64,000 bases of DNA, from NCBI GenBank assembly GCA_911728455.2, contig OU452227.1, forward strand, positions 16,632,110-16,696,109. The letters run 5' to 3'. The notes beneath the pieces are model-generated. The model saw nothing but the letters and a program-made list of their open reading frames with translations. It had not been told where the DNA came from and ran no database searches. The position numbers were made by a program, and so were the translations under genes. Below, piece after piece: positions 37,387 to 50,374 of this stretch. Origin of the DNA: Marthasterias glacialis. Taxonomy: Eukaryota; Echinodermata; Asteroidea; Forcipulatida; Asteriidae. Numbering within the stretch: position 1 is the stretch's first letter; every line of letters begins with the position of its first letter.

Positions 37387-37679
37387 TTCGTTCATGCCTT
37401 TGGGTTATGCCCCTACGTACAACAGTGTGATATAAGGGTAGCTTCTAAGGAGATGGAAAAGATCCAGAAGTTTCAGGACTTGGCCAGGGAACTTCGTAAG
37501 ATTTGGCAGGTGAAAGTGAAAGTCCCTGTGTGGTGGTTGGAGCACTTGGCACCATTCAGAAGGCACCATAGAGAAGCATCTAGATCAAATAGGCACAACT
37601 GTAAGGGTAGATCTGCTGCACTGAGAAGGCGGCACTTTTTGGAACAGCTAGGATCCTGCTAAAGACCCTCGAGATCTAA
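37387..37679 (+). pseudogene. C-terminal relic of a second LINE
   Basis: Plus-strand pieces in different frames read EMEKIQKFQDLARELRKIWQVKVKVP, then PVVVGALGTIQKAP, then EKAALFGTARILLKTLEI and a stop at about 37677-37679. The order EKxQDLxxEL..VKVxPVVVGALGT..QKAALxGTARIL is the conserved C-terminus of a group of metazoan non-LTR retrotransposon ORFs, probably those with a C-terminal restriction-like endonuclease (clade assignment from memory). Several frame changes and stops separate the pieces. No reverse transcriptase is present. Confidence 0.7.
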
Positions 37680-39480
37680 GGCTACGGGACGTAGCCCGAC
37701 CCGAGGAGTTACCGGCACAAAGGAAAATGCAATCTTTCTTTTGCATGCTGTGACATCGTGAAATAATAATTATAATTATTATTGTTATAATAATAAATCA
37801 AGCTCGCTTAAGAACAAGAAATATTTCTTATTGGCCAGAAATTTGTTCAAAGGCACGTGCACTTTGAAGTAATTTTTCCTTTTTTGGACATTGGACATAA
37901 TGGAGATGACGTTTCACAACTGGGTGCAGGTGCGGATCAAAGAATTTGACCAGAGAGGGTCGCGATGATTATGGGTACAACGCAAGCGAGCACTAGGATT
38001 TAGTTTTTACTCGTTCAATTATATTATTCAAATATTAGATGCATGCGCGTCGCCGAATACAATCACGAGGTGAAATCTGGACTATTCCATTTTACGAGGC
38101 AAAGTCGAGTGAAATGGAAAAGCCAGATTTCTGCGACAGAGCACAAGTAAAATGCATTCAATATTTGTTTTAACTCACACATAGATCCTTGTCAATTGAT
38201 TTTTTTAAACAATTAACACAAAATAGGCACGTTTCCTTGTCCACCCCACACTCTGAAAATTATATTAAAAAACAACTTTTACACAACGTGGACGACTCCA
38301 TGTAGACGCCAACCTTGTTCGCAGTGACATGACCTCGTTTGGACGAACAGGCAGAAACGATTATTTGGGGAACGCCGCTGCGAACGCGTCAAATATCCAT
38401 ATTCTTCGTCCTATAATTATCTATATACGACGGTCCAACGTCGCGGCAGTGTACCAGGGGAAAAATTACACGTGACGAGTGATCCAACTAATCAAGTTTC
38501 AAGGTGCTCGAATTCGCTACCTTTTGGAGTCCTATAACAAAAGGGAAGCGCAAGAACAATTGGTCTCCACAGGGGAATTCTAAAGAGAGGGATGCTCCAC
38601 AAGGAAATTTGTGTACAAAGTCTATGAGAAAATATTAAGTACATGTACAAAGGAAAGAACAATAGAGATCTCCACAAGGATGCAAAAATGAGAATGTGTG
38701 ATCTATGTGTGTGTGTGTGTAATATAATAAAAAATGATGTCGTCGAGAGCAGGGAGGGGCTCGGACACACCCGCGCCTGAGGTGTTAATGCTCGCCTTAT
38801 CGCAGTCAGCAGTGGCATGAAGTTGGGACCCCGTGTACTCAATGTCATGCCACCGATAAAGCGTTTTGGAATTGCTCCCATACCCATGGAGCTCGAGATA
38901 GAAAATTTCCTTCATGCTTTGCCATTCCTCTCCATCAATCTATATTCTAACAAAGTTTGTTCCGCATAATATTGATGTAGTGAGGATTGTTTTTTAATTT
39001 TACAGTTACATACAAGGCGTTACTGTCCAGCAAACACCACACATCGTAAACAACGTTCTACAAAGGCTTGCAACCTTTTTGATAACCTTTTGATGATGTT
39101 ATTATTATAACAATTTGTGATCATTCTTATAACGTTGCGTGGTTTTGTGCAAAACGCAACGTTAAGAATGACAGACAAATCGTTATGTGGGAGAACGATT
39201 TTTTATCAGTCTTGTCAGCATCTGGGAATGTGAGGTCCGAGTAAAGGCCCATCATTACTAAGGTGGTATAATATCTTTACCAACGGCCTCAAAAACTTGG
39301 GGTCGGGGCACAGAAAACTGCTCAAAAATCCACCTCCCCTCACCTTTAGTACAGCGCGCTCGGAAATCTGATGATTTCCCTGCACTACTGTAGCTTTGTT
39401 TTGTTGTGAAACTGACATTTCGACTTGTGACGTCATACCTTGCAAGTGAAACTTAACTACCAAGAACCCACCAGTCTATA
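37680..39480. other. Unique DNA with short simple repeats, no gene recognised
   Basis: It holds an AT-only perfect palindrome at 37762-37783 and a (GT)n run at 38707-38720. A 131-codon minus frame at 38492-38887 has no recognisable domain, spans the GT run and overlaps another frame, so it is not called a gene. Confidence 0.5.
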
Positions 39481-39650
39481 GACCTTATGCATTGACGTCA
39501 TCATGCCGCCATCTTAGAGGTAAATCGATGATGTAACAATGGAAACGCAGAGATTTGTACGCGCGGCGCACAGGATTGGCCAATGAACAACCTCATTTTG
39601 ACATCTAGACGAGGGCGCCCTACTCAAATGACGTCATGTGCATAAGGTCT
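39481..39650. mobile_element. TA-flanked MITE, 170 bp
   Basis: GACCTTATGCATTGACGTCA (from 39481) pairs with the right end (in reverse, GACCTTATGCACATGACGTC, with two extra bases), and TA flanks both sides (39479-39480, 39651 region). Like 32953-33099, its ends begin GACC and contain a TGACGTCA dyad. The interior has GCCGCCATCTTAGAGG, a YY1-like motif. Confidence 0.75.
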
Positions 39651-39652
39651 AT

Positions 39653-41290
39653 TCAAAGGAGATCATAACAAGTTGTACGTAAGATTAAATTAAATATCTC
39701 CACCATACAATACCTGAAACTGTTCATGCAACACTCTGCAGTCCCATCCAGTCAAAATGTTGTCTGTTGTTTATGTTTGAATCATGGTATGCGAGCAACG
39801 TGTTTCTGCATAGTAGTCTATCTAATTTCATGCAAATAAATTATACCGCACACCAATAAACGAATTCCATTTTCAAAAGCTAGGCAATTATCAGATTCTT
39901 AACTGTGGGGGTGTTGTGAACGCGGATGGCGCATAATGGCTGGTCATATGGACCGCAATTTTCTGTCCATTTTGATGGTTACCGCGTCGAATCTGGCCAT
40001 GGAGAAATTTAACATTTACCCACCCACTCATTCATCTTGAGGTTGACTGAGCAGTATGCGAAGGAATCCCCCAGGCCTTTCTAATTCCCTGTAATGCACC
40101 GCTAATTCCTTGATGCTGCGCGCCTTTTCCCTTATCTTGTTCCACCTGATCTCTCCCTGGTTGTTTTCAAAGGATATTGCCTAGGTTTGTTTTGGTCATG
40201 CTTGTCATGTCGTATTTTCCTTGCTATGTTGGGAATATTTCATGCAGTATCAACCCTTAGATTTGGATAATACTGGTCATGTATGCCTTTCTGGTCATAA
40301 TCTTTACAAAGTTTATGTTGCACAGTTTCAAATACAATCGTAACACAATCTTCCATCTCAAACATTGACGTGTTGTATAGTCACAAGTCAGTGTGTTCGT
40401 TGTCTATCAAGCAATGCGGTATTTGAGCAGAATTGGATTTCTTGTCTCAACCAACGATGGGACCATAGTGAGACACACAATGTATCCTAAGATATCTTTA
40501 TCGCCTCTTGTATCAGTTGTAACTGTACTACAATCAAAATAAAATGTATGACATTTTAACTTAACATTGACGTGGAGTAATATGCGACTTATTTTACCAT
40601 ATAAAAAACTCCAAACAGGTAGCATGCAGTTAACTTTATGTTTACCAAATGTATTAACTCAATGCTCTGTTTTATGAAACTTTCAAATGTGGATCGTTTC
40701 TTGAAACTTGAGAATTTGAATGACTACGCTATCCTTCCCTATCACATTAAGATAATAAAAAAAAATAGAACGCCTATAAGAGAACTAAAGATCTAATTCA
40801 TGCAAGAATTTTATGACTGGAAGCAGAATATGACTAGGGGACTATTTCAAAGCGTAAGTCACGAGCGCCTGTGACTTGTTCCCGACTTGTTGTAAAGCGG
40901 AGTCAATGCAATTAAGAAGATTGCATTGGGAGACGACCCAACACGATTAGATTTCTCTTCCTCGGTGCCTGCCCAGGAGTCTAAGCACGCTTAAGTAATA
41001 CCGCCCATTCTCATCCCAGATACGCCTGTGTGGCCTATTTGGTTTCAGCTGTCGGTATCTAGGCTGACCGATGAATGCCAATGCCTGTATTTGTTACTTC
41101 GTGTTTGTGGCACATGGAAGTCAACTTGGAGTTCACATCTGTGAGAAAAAATGTCACCGTACCCCCCCCCCCCAACCCCCGGTCATGGGCGCACAAGACA
41201 TGACAATTATAGTTATACACATTATAAATGGTAACTATAAAACACATTATGCTGTGTTGAAAATGGTATTTACAAGCATTGTCCAATGAG
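39653..41290. other. Unique AT-rich DNA, no gene recognised
   Basis: No domain or RNA gene was recognised. A C-rich run lies near 41162-41180. Confidence 0.5.
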
Positions 41291-41372
41291 CAGTAGCGTA
41301 ACTGGGAGGTGGTGGGGGGGGGGGGCTGAGGTCACGGCACCATCCCAATCAAAATGTCTAGTTACGCCATTG
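41291..41372. mobile_element. Miniature hAT-like element, 82 bp
   Basis: The ends CAGTAGCGTAACT and, in reverse from the right, CAATGGCGTAACT are inverted repeats. The flanks CCAATGAG (41283-41290) and CCAATGAC (41373-41380) match at 7 of 8 bases, an 8-bp duplication as hAT makes. The interior is little more than a G run, so this is an extreme internal deletion. Confidence 0.8.
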
Positions 41373-41380
41373 CCAATGAC

Positions 41381-44300
41381 AATAAGATACAGTTTATTTG
41401 TATATAGGGTTAGATTGAACCAGACCTAGATTTTGACCTTACAAGTAATGGGGGTCATCAATACTACAGCATTTCCAACGGCATTTTAATTGACCTATTG
41501 AATTTAAAATATCAAATTATCAATCTTTACGCAAATTAAATTACTTTTGTTTTTTTTATGAGGGTTTGTGTAATGCTCGAGGTGCCAAGCGCTGCAAATT
41601 AGTGTTTCCCAATTCTTTGCACTAAAAACTTCATCACTTTCACCGTGCTATACGGTCATTACTGAACGAGATGGGCGCTCAATACAAATCAATATTTGTT
41701 CCTTAAGGAACATTTTATACTTCTGCATGGATTACGTCTGGCGGGGTTGTTCCAGTACTTTCACTTGTTATTAATTCCAAGTCCATTCTAATTAAAACAT
41801 GTACCTAGTGCACAATTCCCTCGGTTTGCTATTAACATTGTGGAATCAATTCACATTGGTGAAACTCAAACTACTTGAGATTGATTACAAACGGGTAATG
41901 TTACCATTGGGACGAGTGCAAAACGTCACTTATTTTTTAATATTATTATTGCAAGATATTTAGATGATTGCAGAAGGTTGCATATGCCTTTATTAACACA
42001 CGTTTGTCATGATGCAACTATATCGCTTTTCTTCAACTCAAGTCGAGATACCAAAACCAGATGTTGGAATGGAAATTTTTTTTCTAAGAATAAGTGTTAT
42101 AATTATTTCTAAGAATTATTGCTTTTAGACAGAACCTGACATAATGAAGGTCTGTGTGGATGGGGTAACAGACAAGAATGAACACTACCTTTCAATACTA
42201 CTAAATTACCGAATTTCCAATCATAGTGTGCTATCACAGACGCATTAAACAATACTAGAAGTTTGTACTTGAGTTTTGATTTTACTCTTATTTTCAACAG
42301 AGGGCACTGTTTAGCACGTAGTGATCGAACGATATACATGTATGTACGGCTGTTTCAGGTGCATGGATTTGCTCATCACAACGACTCGTAGCCCTCATTA
42401 TCAGATGGTGTTTTGCTCAGCACACTACACTTGCCAGTCCTCTAATAACATTAACCTGGACTAAAGGTAAGCCTTTTAAGTGACAATTATTACACCTATT
42501 AATGTAGGCCATAATGGTATCATCATGTACACCGTCATTCATGAGATGGGCGTTTTTGTTTGTTTTTAAAAGATGTGTATCGAACATTGATGCAAGCTGT
42601 ATATATTTCAATGCTCCCTGTATGACAATATTGTGTTTAGTGAGGGCCATCATTTTTTGGGGTACTGTTACTCTCTTAATCATTATTTTAGATCGTCACG
42701 ATCTTTAAAAAAACGTACATGATTTTTGCACGAGATAAGGTGTTGCTTTGCAGCTAAGGGCTGAATTCAGATAATGTCTTGACCAACGCCGTTCCTTGGC
42801 TTGCGAAGTGGTAATTTTAAAGATAACTCATTGGGATCATGCTCTCTCCTCCCCACATTACGTATGATGATAAACAAACGGTAAGGTCCAAGAACCTCTT
42901 TCGTGTCCTTACTACACACACCATCTCAGATAGCAACCGAAATACAGATATATTTTATATTTTGTGTCTTATTGTTTAATATGTTTTCTTTTTTACGTGT
43001 ATCGTATATTAACATTATGTAATGGCAGACGTGAAGAATCTCTGGGTTGTCTATGACCATCATTTAATTACTTCAAATGTTATCATTTCACGGCATGATG
43101 AGTTGGCATTGAAATGACCTTCTGGTTCACGGTTCGTGGGTTTCGTATTGCGCCTCATTGGGGAAAGCCTTATAGGCCAAAGACCGTGCTATATCACTCC
43201 GTGCGTAAAGGAAGGTGAAAACTAGCACTGATGGCAAACGCATCTAATCTGTTTCTGTTAAAACACGTTTTTGTGTTTAATGAACAAACGAAGGAAAAAC
43301 AATACAATAGTTTTTGCCTCTGCGATGTTTCTGCGGGAACGAACCTCTGCTAATAAATCCTTGTACTTTTAAATCTCGTCTTCAGTTACAATTAAGTTGA
43401 AACTTGAGACGAATATCTGTAATGAGTGGGGAAGGCATCGGGCCGAGTTGAGCATCCTCGATCCCAAGGTCAAAAGTGTAACATGAGAATACGGTTAACA
43501 GACGGATGTCAGCCATACATAGTTCAATGAGGCAGGAGATTCTGTCAACCCCCTCCCCCCGGAAATTCTGTTCCCCTGGACCGTGTTGCCTTGACTTGTA
43601 TAGTTCAATGGCGTAGAGCATTTTTAGCTCCGCTCACAGCTAGCATATTGTTACGGGGTTAACAACGTTATAGAGGAGAGGACCTCGGCACAGTCTTAAC
43701 TACAATGATCCAGTCCTCAAGACCAATCTCGTCTCGGTCTTTGGGTTTTGGTCTTTCAAAACATTCATTGGTTTTCACTATCATTACAACACACTGCCGA
43801 TTGGTCCAAATAGGTGGCTTCTTTGTTTTTGCTCTATTAATAAGATGACCTTTGTTTGGTGATTTGCAAAATTATGACCGTTTGTCCTTTACCATCAACC
43901 TTTGTAATGATGCAGCCATATTTTTGTCTTAAATGTAGTAGGCCAGCACAATTATTTTGAAAATGAATGTGTACAAAACGATACACTTGAATCAGTGCTT
44001 ATAATCGCTGTAGCATAGGGAATTTATACAAGGATGGCGCAGTGTGAGAAAAAGGCTATTGCCTTTCCAATTCACCATGATTACAGAGGCTGGACAAGTG
44101 CAAAAGCTCATAATGCTGGGTCAGGAGTCCGTGACGAATATAACAGTTACGCTAAATAATAAAACTGGGTGAGTTGAGTAATTGCAGGACCGTCCTTGAC
44201 GCCACGCGTTCTAGCGAGGTGTTATAAGTTGATACGTTGCATAATAATAATTACACGTTCATCGAAAACCTTGTGTTTTTCTTTGTGTAGGGATAGCAGC

Positions 44301-44922
44301 ATATTGGATAATCCATGACTGTTTAGCCACTCATTTTATATCGAGATGCAAATTCACTCACCCACATTCATGTGTCTCCAATAGCTTTAAGGGTTATTAT
44401 TTCAATAAGGTACATAGTGGCACGACTGGGGTATAATAATGTAGGGGCACCTCATCCAAGGTATGGGTTTGTGCGGGGGTGGCTCACGGGAGTGGCAGAC
44501 ACTGGATCTCAAACATTGTATTTGGAAAGCCATCAGCTCTATGAACATTTAAGCCTCAAGGCCTATATTCAAGTAAATTTCAAATTCTTATTTAATCACA
44601 TTGGACTTACCCAAAAATACTTTGAAATCTAAAGATGTGACAAGTATAGTACATAAATAAATAAATAAATAGCTAACAAATTTGTCGTAGGCCTATGCTT
44701 CGGATAATCTATACGTTTTGATAATCAAAGGCGGCAAGTCGAGTCTTGCACAAACTTGTCCAAACATGATCTGCAAAATTACCATGACAACGTGTGTCTA
44801 GTCTAGACGTTTCTCAAACTCCGTAGTGGAACAATTTCATCATGAAGGCACTCTTCTGGCAGACCTTGGAACAAAGAAGGGATTTTTTTATTTAATCTGT
44901 ATTGTGTGTTAATGTTTACATG
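41381..44922. other. 3.5 kb unique DNA, no gene recognised
   Basis: Short frames only. (AAAT)n at about 44652-44672 and one TAGGCCTA (44688-44695) lie near the right side. Confidence 0.5.
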
Positions 44923-45130
44923 CAGTGGCGTACCTAGAGGGGCAAGCCCCCACTCAGAACCCTTGCCCCTCTCTTGCCCTCAAATGAGATCGAAAAAAAA
45001 TGCATAAAGGAATGGTTCGATACACTGAATAGCTGCCCCAGAAAAAACACGTCTTTGCTCCCTCTTTACCCCCCCCCCGAAAAAAATGAAATAAAATAAA
45101 CAAACAAAAACAAGTCTGGTTATGCCACTG
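44923..45130. mobile_element. hAT-like MITE, 208 bp
   Basis: The ends CAGTGGCGTACCTAG and GTTATGCCACTG are inverted repeats. The interior (CAGAACCCTTGCC, GAGATCGAAAA, TTTGCTCCCTCTT, a C run) aligns with 26205-26396. The flanks agree at only 5 of 8 bases, so the duplication is eroded or absent. It lies about 150 bp from the (GTTT)n run that borders the large satellite. Confidence 0.8.
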
Positions 45131-45278
45131 TGTAGATATGGGCTAGCGCCTGATCGTCTTTGTGACAACATTGAAATGTATTTTGATAGGTACGGTGTCA
45201 ATACAGGGAACGCCGATTCTCTCAATAATGCTGTACCTGAACCAAATACCCTCTAGTGTTATACTCCTATTGTTTTTT

Positions 45279-45339
45279 GATTGTTTGTTTGTTTGTTTGT
45301 TTGTTTGTTTGTTTGTTTGTTTGTTTTTTGTTTGTTTGT
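45279..45339. repeat. (GTTT)n microsatellite at satellite edge
   Basis: About 60 bp of GTTT repeats with one T-rich interruption. It runs directly into the first 53-bp unit, sharing the bases TTTGTT with it. Confidence 0.95.
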
Positions 45340-47064
45340 TACTGGGGTTTATCCCATAGAACCTTGTAGAGATTCAAATACTTGAAGGATTGTTACTGGG
45401 TCTATCCCATAGAGCCTTGTAGAGATTCAATACTTGAAGGATGTTACTGGGGTCTATCCCATAGAACCTTGTTGGGATCCAATACTTGAAGGATTGTTAC
45501 TGGGGTCTATCCCATAGAACCTTGTAGGGATTCAATACTTGAAGGATTGTTACTGGGGTCTATCCCATAGAACCTTGTAGGGCTTCAATACTTGAAGGAT
45601 TGTTACTGGGGTCTATCCCATAGAACCTTGTAGGGATTCAATACTTGAAGGATTGTTACTGGGGTCTATCCAATAGAACCTTGTAGGGATTCAATACTTG
45701 AAGGATTGTTACTGGGGTCTATCCCATAGAACCTTGTAGAGATTCAATACTTGAAGGATTGTTACTGGGGTCTATCCCATAGAACCTTGTAGGGATTCAA
45801 TACTTGAAGGATTGTTACTGGGGTCTATCCCATAGAACCTTGTAGGGATTCAATACTTGAAGGATTGTTACTGGGGTTTATCCCATAGAACCTTGTAGGG
45901 ATTCAATACTTGAAGGATTGTTACTGGGGTATATCCCATAGAACCTTGTAGGGATTCAATACTTGAAGGATTGTTACTGGGTCTATCCAATAGAACCTTG
46001 TAGGAATTCAATACTTGAAGGATTGTTACTGGGGTTTATCCCTTAGAACCTTGTAGGGATTCAATACTTGAAGGATTGTTACTGGGGTCTATCCCATAGA
46101 ACCTTGTAGGGATTCAATACTTGAAGGATTGTCACTGGGGTCTATCCAATAGAACCTTGTAGAGATTCAATACTTGAATGATTGTTACTGGGGTCTATCC
46201 CATAGAACCATGTAGGGATTCAATACTTAAAGGATTGTTACTGGGGTCTATCCCATAGAACCTTGTAGGGATTCAATACTTGAAGGATTGTTACTGGGGT
46301 CTATCCCATAGAACCTTGTAGGGATTCAATACTTGAAGGATTGTTACTGGGGTCTATCCCATAGAACCTTGTAGGGATTCAATACTTGAATGATTGTTAC
46401 TGGGGTCTATCCCATAGAACCTTGTAGAGATTCAATACTTGAAGGATTGTTACTGGGGTCTATCCAATAGAACCTTGTAGGGATTCAATACTTGAAGGAT
46501 TGTTACTGGGGTCTATCCAATAGAACCTTGTAGGGATTCAATACTTGAAGGATTGTTACTGGGGTCTATCCCATAGAACCTTGTAGGGATTCAATACTTG
46601 AAGGATTGTTACTGGGGTCTATCCCATAGAACCTTGTAGGGATTCAATACTTGAAGGATTGTTACTGGGGTCTATCCCATAGAACCTTGTAGGGATTCAA
46701 TACTTGAATGATTGTTACTGGGGTCTATCCCATAGAACCTTGTAGAGATTCAATACTTGAAGGATTGTTACTGGGGTCTATCCAATAGAACCTTGTAGGG
46801 ATTCAATACTTGAAGGATTGTTACTGGGGTCTATCCAATAGAACCTTATCGGGATTCAATACTTGAAGGATTGTTACTGGGGTCTATCCCATAGAACCTT
46901 GTAGGGATTCAATACTTGAAGGATTGTTACTGGGGTCTATCCCATAGAACCTTGTAGGGATTCAATACTTGAATGATTGTTACTGGGGTCTATCCCATAG
47001 AACCTTGTAGAGATTCAATACTTGAAGGATTGTTACTGGGGTCTATCCAATAGAACCTTGTAGG

Positions 47065-48149
47065 GATTCAATACTTGAAGGATTGTTACTGGGGTCTATC
47101 CAATAGAACCTTGTAGGGATTCAATACTTGAAGGATTGTTACTGGGGTCTATCCCATAGAACCTTGTAGGGATTCAATACTTGAAGGATTGTTACTGGGG
47201 TCTATCCCATAGAACCTTGTAGGGATTCAATACTTGAAGGATTGTTACTGGGTCTATCCAATAGAACCTTATCGGGATTCAATACTTGAAGGATTGTTAC
47301 TGGGGTCTATCCCATAGAACCTTGTAGGGATTCAATACTTGAAGGATTGTTACTGGGGTCTATCCCATAGAACCTTGTAGGGATTCAATACTTGAAGGAT
47401 TGTTACTGGAGTTTATCCCATAGAACCTTGTAGGGATTCAATACTTGAAGGATTGTTACTGGGGTCTATCCCATAGAACCTTGTAGAGATTCAATACTTG
47501 AAGGATTGTTACTGGGGTCTATCCCATAGAACCTTGTAGGGATTCAATACTTGAAGGATTGTTACTGGGTCTATCCAATAGAACCTTATCGGGATTCAAT
47601 ACTTGAAGGATTGTTACTGGGGTCTATCCCATAGAACCTTGTAGGGATTCAATACTTGAAGGATTGTTACTGGGTCTATCCAATAGAACCTTATCGGGAT
47701 TCAATACTTGAAGGATTGTTACTGGGGTCTATCCCATAGAACCTTGTAGGGATTCAATACTTGAAGGATTGTTACTGGGGTCTATCCCATAGAACCTTGT
47801 AGGGATTCAATACTTGAAGGATTGTTACTGGGGTCTATCCCATAGAACCTTGTAGAGATTCAATACTTGAAGGATTGTTACTGGGTCTATCACATAGAAC
47901 CTTGTAGGGATTCAATACTTGAAGGATTGTTACTGGGGTCTATCCCATAGAACCTTGTAGGGATTCAATACTTGAAGGATTGTTACTGGGGTCTATCCAA
48001 TAGAACCTTGTAGAGATTCAATACTTGAAGGATTGTTACTGGGGTCTATCCCATAGAACCTTGTAGGGCTTCAATACTTGAATGATTGTTACTGGGGTCT
48101 ATCCCATAGAACCTTGTAGGGCTTCAATACTTGAAGGATTGTTACTGGG
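47065..48149. repeat. ~1.1-kb satellite block, copy 1 (partner 50186-51270)
   Basis: It matches 50186-51270 at a constant offset of 3,121 bp at every marker checked: TATCGGG units, the unique GGAGTTTATCC at 47409/50530, TATCACATAG at 47888/51009, and the GGGCTT units. Matches break at one-unit indels on both sides, as expected for unequal exchange. Confidence 0.8.
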
Positions 48150-48570
48150 GTCTATCCCATAGAACCTTGTAGGGATTCAATACTTGAAGGATTGTTACTG
48201 GGGTCTATCCAATAGAACCTTGTAGGGATTCAATACTTGAAGGATTGTTACTGGGGTCTATCCCATAGAACCTTGTAGAGATTCAATACTTGAAGGATTG
48301 TTACTGGGGTCTATCCCATAGAACCTTGTAGGGATTCAATACTTGAAGGATTGTTACTGGGGTCTATCCCATAGAACCTTGTAGGGATTCAATACTTGAA
48401 GGATTGTTACTGGGGTTTATCCCATAGAACCTTGTAGGGATTCAATACTTGAAGGATTGTTACTGGGGTATATCCCATAGAACCTTGTAGGGATTCAATA
48501 CTTGAAGGATTGTTACTGGGTCTATCCAATAGAACCTTGTAGGAATTCAATACTTGAAGGATTGTTACTG

Positions 48571-50374
48571 GGGTTTATCCCTTAGAACCTTGTAGGGATT
48601 CAATACTTGAAGGATTGTTACTGGGGTCTATCCCATAGAACCTTGTAGGGATTCAATACTTGAAGGATTGTTACTGGGGTCTATCCAATAGAACCTTGTA
48701 GAGATTCAATACTTGAATGATTGTTACTGGGGTCTATCCCATAGAACCTTGTAGGGATTCAATACTTGAAGGATTGTTACTGGGGTCTATCTCATAGAAC
48801 CTTGTAGAGATTCAATACTTGAAGGATTGTTACTTGGGTCTATCCCATAGAACCATGTAGGGATTCAATACTTAAAGGATTGTTACTGGGGTCTATCCCA
48901 TAGAACCTTGTAGGGATTCAATACTTGAAGGATTGTTACTGGGGTCTATCCCATAGAACCTTGTAGGGATTCAATACTTGAAGGATTGTTACTGGGGTCT
49001 ATCCCATAGAACCTTGTAGAGATTCAATACTTGAAGGATTGTTACTTGGGTCTATCCCATAGAACCATGTAGGGATTCAATACTTAAAGGATTGTTACTG
49101 GGGTCTATCCCATAGAACCTTGTAGGGATTCAATACTTGAAGGATTGTTACTGGGGTCTATCCCATAGAACCTTGTAGGGATTCAATACTTGAAGGATTG
49201 TTACTGGGGTCTATCCCATAGAACCTTGTAGGGATTCAATACTTGAATGATTGTTACTGGGGTCTATCCCATAGAACCTTGTAGAGATTCAATACTTGAA
49301 GGATTGTTACTGGGGTCTATCCAATAGAACCTTGTAGGGATTCAATACTTGAAGGATTGTTACTGGGGTCTATCCCATAGAACCTTGTAGGGATTCAATA
49401 CTTGAAGGATTGTTACTGGGGTCTATCCCATAGAACCTTGTAGGGATTCAATACTTGAAGGATTGTTACTGGGTTTATCCCTTAGAACCTTGTAGGGATT
49501 CAATACTTGAAGGATTGTTACTGGGGTCTATCCCATAGAACCTTGTAGGGATTCAATACTTGAAGGATTGTTACTGGGGTCTATCCAATAGAACCTTGTA
49601 GAGATTCAATACTTGAATGATTGTTACTGGGGTCTATCCCATAGAACCTTGTAGGGATTCAATACTTGAAGGATTGTTACTGGGGTCTATCTCATAGAAC
49701 CTTGTAGAGATTCAATACTTGAAGGATTGTTACTTGGGTCTATCCCATAGAACCATGTAGGGATTCAATACTTAAAGGATTGTTACTGGGGTCTATCCCA
49801 TAGAACCTTGTAGGGATTCAATACTTGAAGGATTGTTACTGGGGTCTATCCCATAGAACCTTGTAGGGATTCAATACTTGAAGGATTGTTACTGGGGTCT
49901 ATCCCATAGAACCTTGTAGAGATTCAATACTTGAAGGATTGTTACTTGGGTCTATCCCATAGAACCATGTAGGGATTCAATACTTAAAGGATTGTTACTG
50001 GGGTCTATCCCATAGAACCTTGTAGGGATTCAATACTTGAAGGATTGTTACTGGGGTCTATCCCATAGAACCTTGTAGGGATTCAATACTTGAAGGATTG
50101 TTACTGGGGTCTATCCCATAGAACCTTGTAGGGATTCAATACTTGAATGATTGTTACTGGGGTCTATCCCATAGAACCTTGTAGAGATTCAATACTTGAA
50201 GGATTGTTACTGGGGTCTATCCAATAGAACCTTGTAGGGATTCAATACTTGAAGGATTGTTACTGGGGTCTATCCCATAGAACCTTGTAGGGATTCAATA
50301 CTTGAAGGATTGTTACTGGGGTCTATCCCATAGAACCTTGTAGGGATTCAATACTTGAAGGATTGTTACTGGGT
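48571..50374. repeat. Tandem duplication of a 900-bp, 17-unit block
   Basis: 48571-49474 and 49471-50374 agree at offset 900 at every marker compared (CTTAGAACC, TATCTCATAG, CCATGTAGGG/CTTAAAGG pairs, CCAATAG). 900 is 17 units with one 52-bp unit. The copies separate at 49475 (TTTATCC against TCTATCC). Confidence 0.85.

Noticed and set aside
38492-38915. Minus-strand frames of 131 and 70 codons
   Set aside because: They overlap in different phases, span a GT microsatellite and show no domain or codon pattern.
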